A stretch of 33,113 nucleotides of DNA from Flavobacterium sp. (GTDB lineage: Bacteria > Bacteroidota > Bacteroidia > Flavobacteriales > Flavobacteriaceae): contig JAPLEX010000015.1 of the NCBI GenBank assembly GCA_026390995.1, positions 1 to 33,113 of the forward strand. Reading direction: 5' to 3'. This document shows, piece after piece, positions 32,560 through 33,113 of the stretch. The stretch's first letter is position 1; each line of letters opens with the position of its first letter. The notes under the pieces were generated by a model, which saw only the letters and a program-made list of their open reading frames with translations, did no database searches and was not told the origin of the DNA. The position numbers and the translations under genes were made by a program.

Positions 32560-33113
32560 CTATTTCTTTGCGGGGGCGGCTGTTTTGTTGGTATCTGTCT
32601 TCGATCCGCTTTTGTATTTGTCGTTTAATGATTTCACAATTTCATTTGTAATATCATATTTTTCTTGGGCATACAATATAGAAACGGCCTCTCCTGTTCC
32701 ATATATGTAATCATAGCCTTTCTCTTTTCCGTAGTCTTTGATGAATTTCTTTACGTTGCTCACTAACGAATCCATTTCTGTTCCACTTTCTTGCTGCAAT
32801 TGTTCTAAAATGGCTTGTTGTGCATAACTCAATTGTTGTTCTCTTTTTTGCAGCTCTGCGCCTTTTTGCTGTGCCCAAACCTGTCCATTGGCTTGCGCAT
32901 TTTTCTGAAAATTGGCGGCATCCGATTTAAACCGGTTTACTTCCGCTTCCAACTCGCGACCCATTTCTTCTGATTTAGCTTTGTATTTGGCTTCAATATC
33001 TTTGGCTTCTGTATACTCTTTTAATAATTTGGAGGTATCTACATAGGCTGTTTTTACTTCTTTGGTAGCTTGGGTTTGATTACAGGAAAAAACTGCGAAA
33101 GCCAAGACGGAAA
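32560..33113 (-). CDS. OmpH/Skp-like lipoprotein, N-terminus cut by window edge
   Basis: Periplasmic chaperone-like protein of the OmpH/Skp family. Visible order: hydrophobic signal end SVLAFAVFSC (Cys is a likely lipidation site), VKTAYVDTSKLLKEYTEAK, a long charged coiled-coil region with KYKAKSEEMGRELEAEVNRF and AQQKGAELQKREQQLSYAQ, then YGKEKGYDYIYGTGEAVSIL and a lysine/threonine/alanine-rich tail. A TTG at 33105 should not be taken as the start: the signal peptide clearly continues beyond 33113. Skp-type proteins hold outer-membrane proteins in the periplasm; a lipid-anchored version is inferred from the cysteine only. A strong terminator follows the stop. Confidence 0.88.
   Translation of the reverse strand, partial: SVLAFAVFSCNQTQATKEVKTAYVDTSKLLKEYTEAKDIEAKYKAKSEEMGRELEAEVNRFKSDAANFQKNAQANGQVWAQQKGAELQKREQQLSYAQQAILEQLQQESGTEMDSLVSNVKKFIKDYGKEKGYDYIYGTGEAVSILYAQEKYDITNEIVKSLNDKYKSGSKTDTNKTAAPAKK

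Noticed and set aside
33106..33113. TTG at 33105 as true start of the OmpH-like gene
   Set aside because: The hydrophobic signal continues to the window edge in the same frame, so the start is outside.

Overview
The window looks like chromosome from a member of the Bacteroidota, most likely a Flavobacteriaceae (Flavobacterium-like) species. The reasons are: a giant secreted adhesin built of FnIII and 68-residue repeats, a SUF operon carrying DUF59 and DUF2480 genes, a DUF4837 lipoprotein, a LysM-rich lytic transglycosylase, and many promoter -7 boxes of the Bacteroidota type TAnnTTTG close to start codons. I saw no tRNA, rRNA, CRISPR array, insertion sequence or phage gene. No gene-free stretch exceeds 300 bases.

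Layout: (1) 1-6006, minus: a very large secreted repeat protein that runs off the left edge and whose frame is broken by a 25-bp-short repeat unit near 672. (2) 6198-7424, plus: hflX, divergent from the adhesin. (3) 7425-16397, mostly minus: the iron-sulfur cluster assembly block iscA/sufA-like, sufB, a four-helix-bundle (IVP/S23) gene, sufC, sufD, then sufS, a small lipoprotein, sufE, a DUF59 protein and DUF2480. A plus-strand beta-lactamase-fold hydrolase (10527-11869, one-base frameshift) splits it into two transcription units. (4) 16562-23951, plus: an MBL-fold hydrolase, a secreted subtilisin-like protease, an M1-type metallopeptidase, rnpA, an S41 protease and a double OmpA-domain protein. 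(5) 23948-28960, minus: pgk, a lytic transglycosylase with five LysM domains, a DUF4837 lipoprotein and an ElaA-like acetyltransferase. (6) 29093-30244, plus: DNA polymerase III delta'. (7) 30246-33113, minus: a PIF1/RecD-like helicase (frame broken near 31675) and an OmpH/Skp-like lipoprotein cut by the right edge.

How the genes work together: sufS mobilises sulfur, sufE relays it, SufBCD is the scaffold complex, and the A-type carrier and DUF59 protein act in transfer and maturation. Region 4 is dominated by envelope and exported proteolysis, region 5 by peptidoglycan remodelling plus a glycolytic enzyme.

Most unusual signals: (a) the four-helix-bundle gene between sufB and sufC is flanked by a 29-bp direct repeat (25/29 identical), each copy starting exactly at a stop codon, which suggests a mobile cassette; (b) the SUF operon spacers are filled with 7-8 bp micro-repeats, one of which folds into a long heptad-based hairpin; (c) in three tandem gene junctions the -7 box of the next gene lies at the loop/3'-arm junction of a hairpin with a 7-nt loop, two of these being good intrinsic terminators; (d) three genes have broken frames, which may be real or assembly error.
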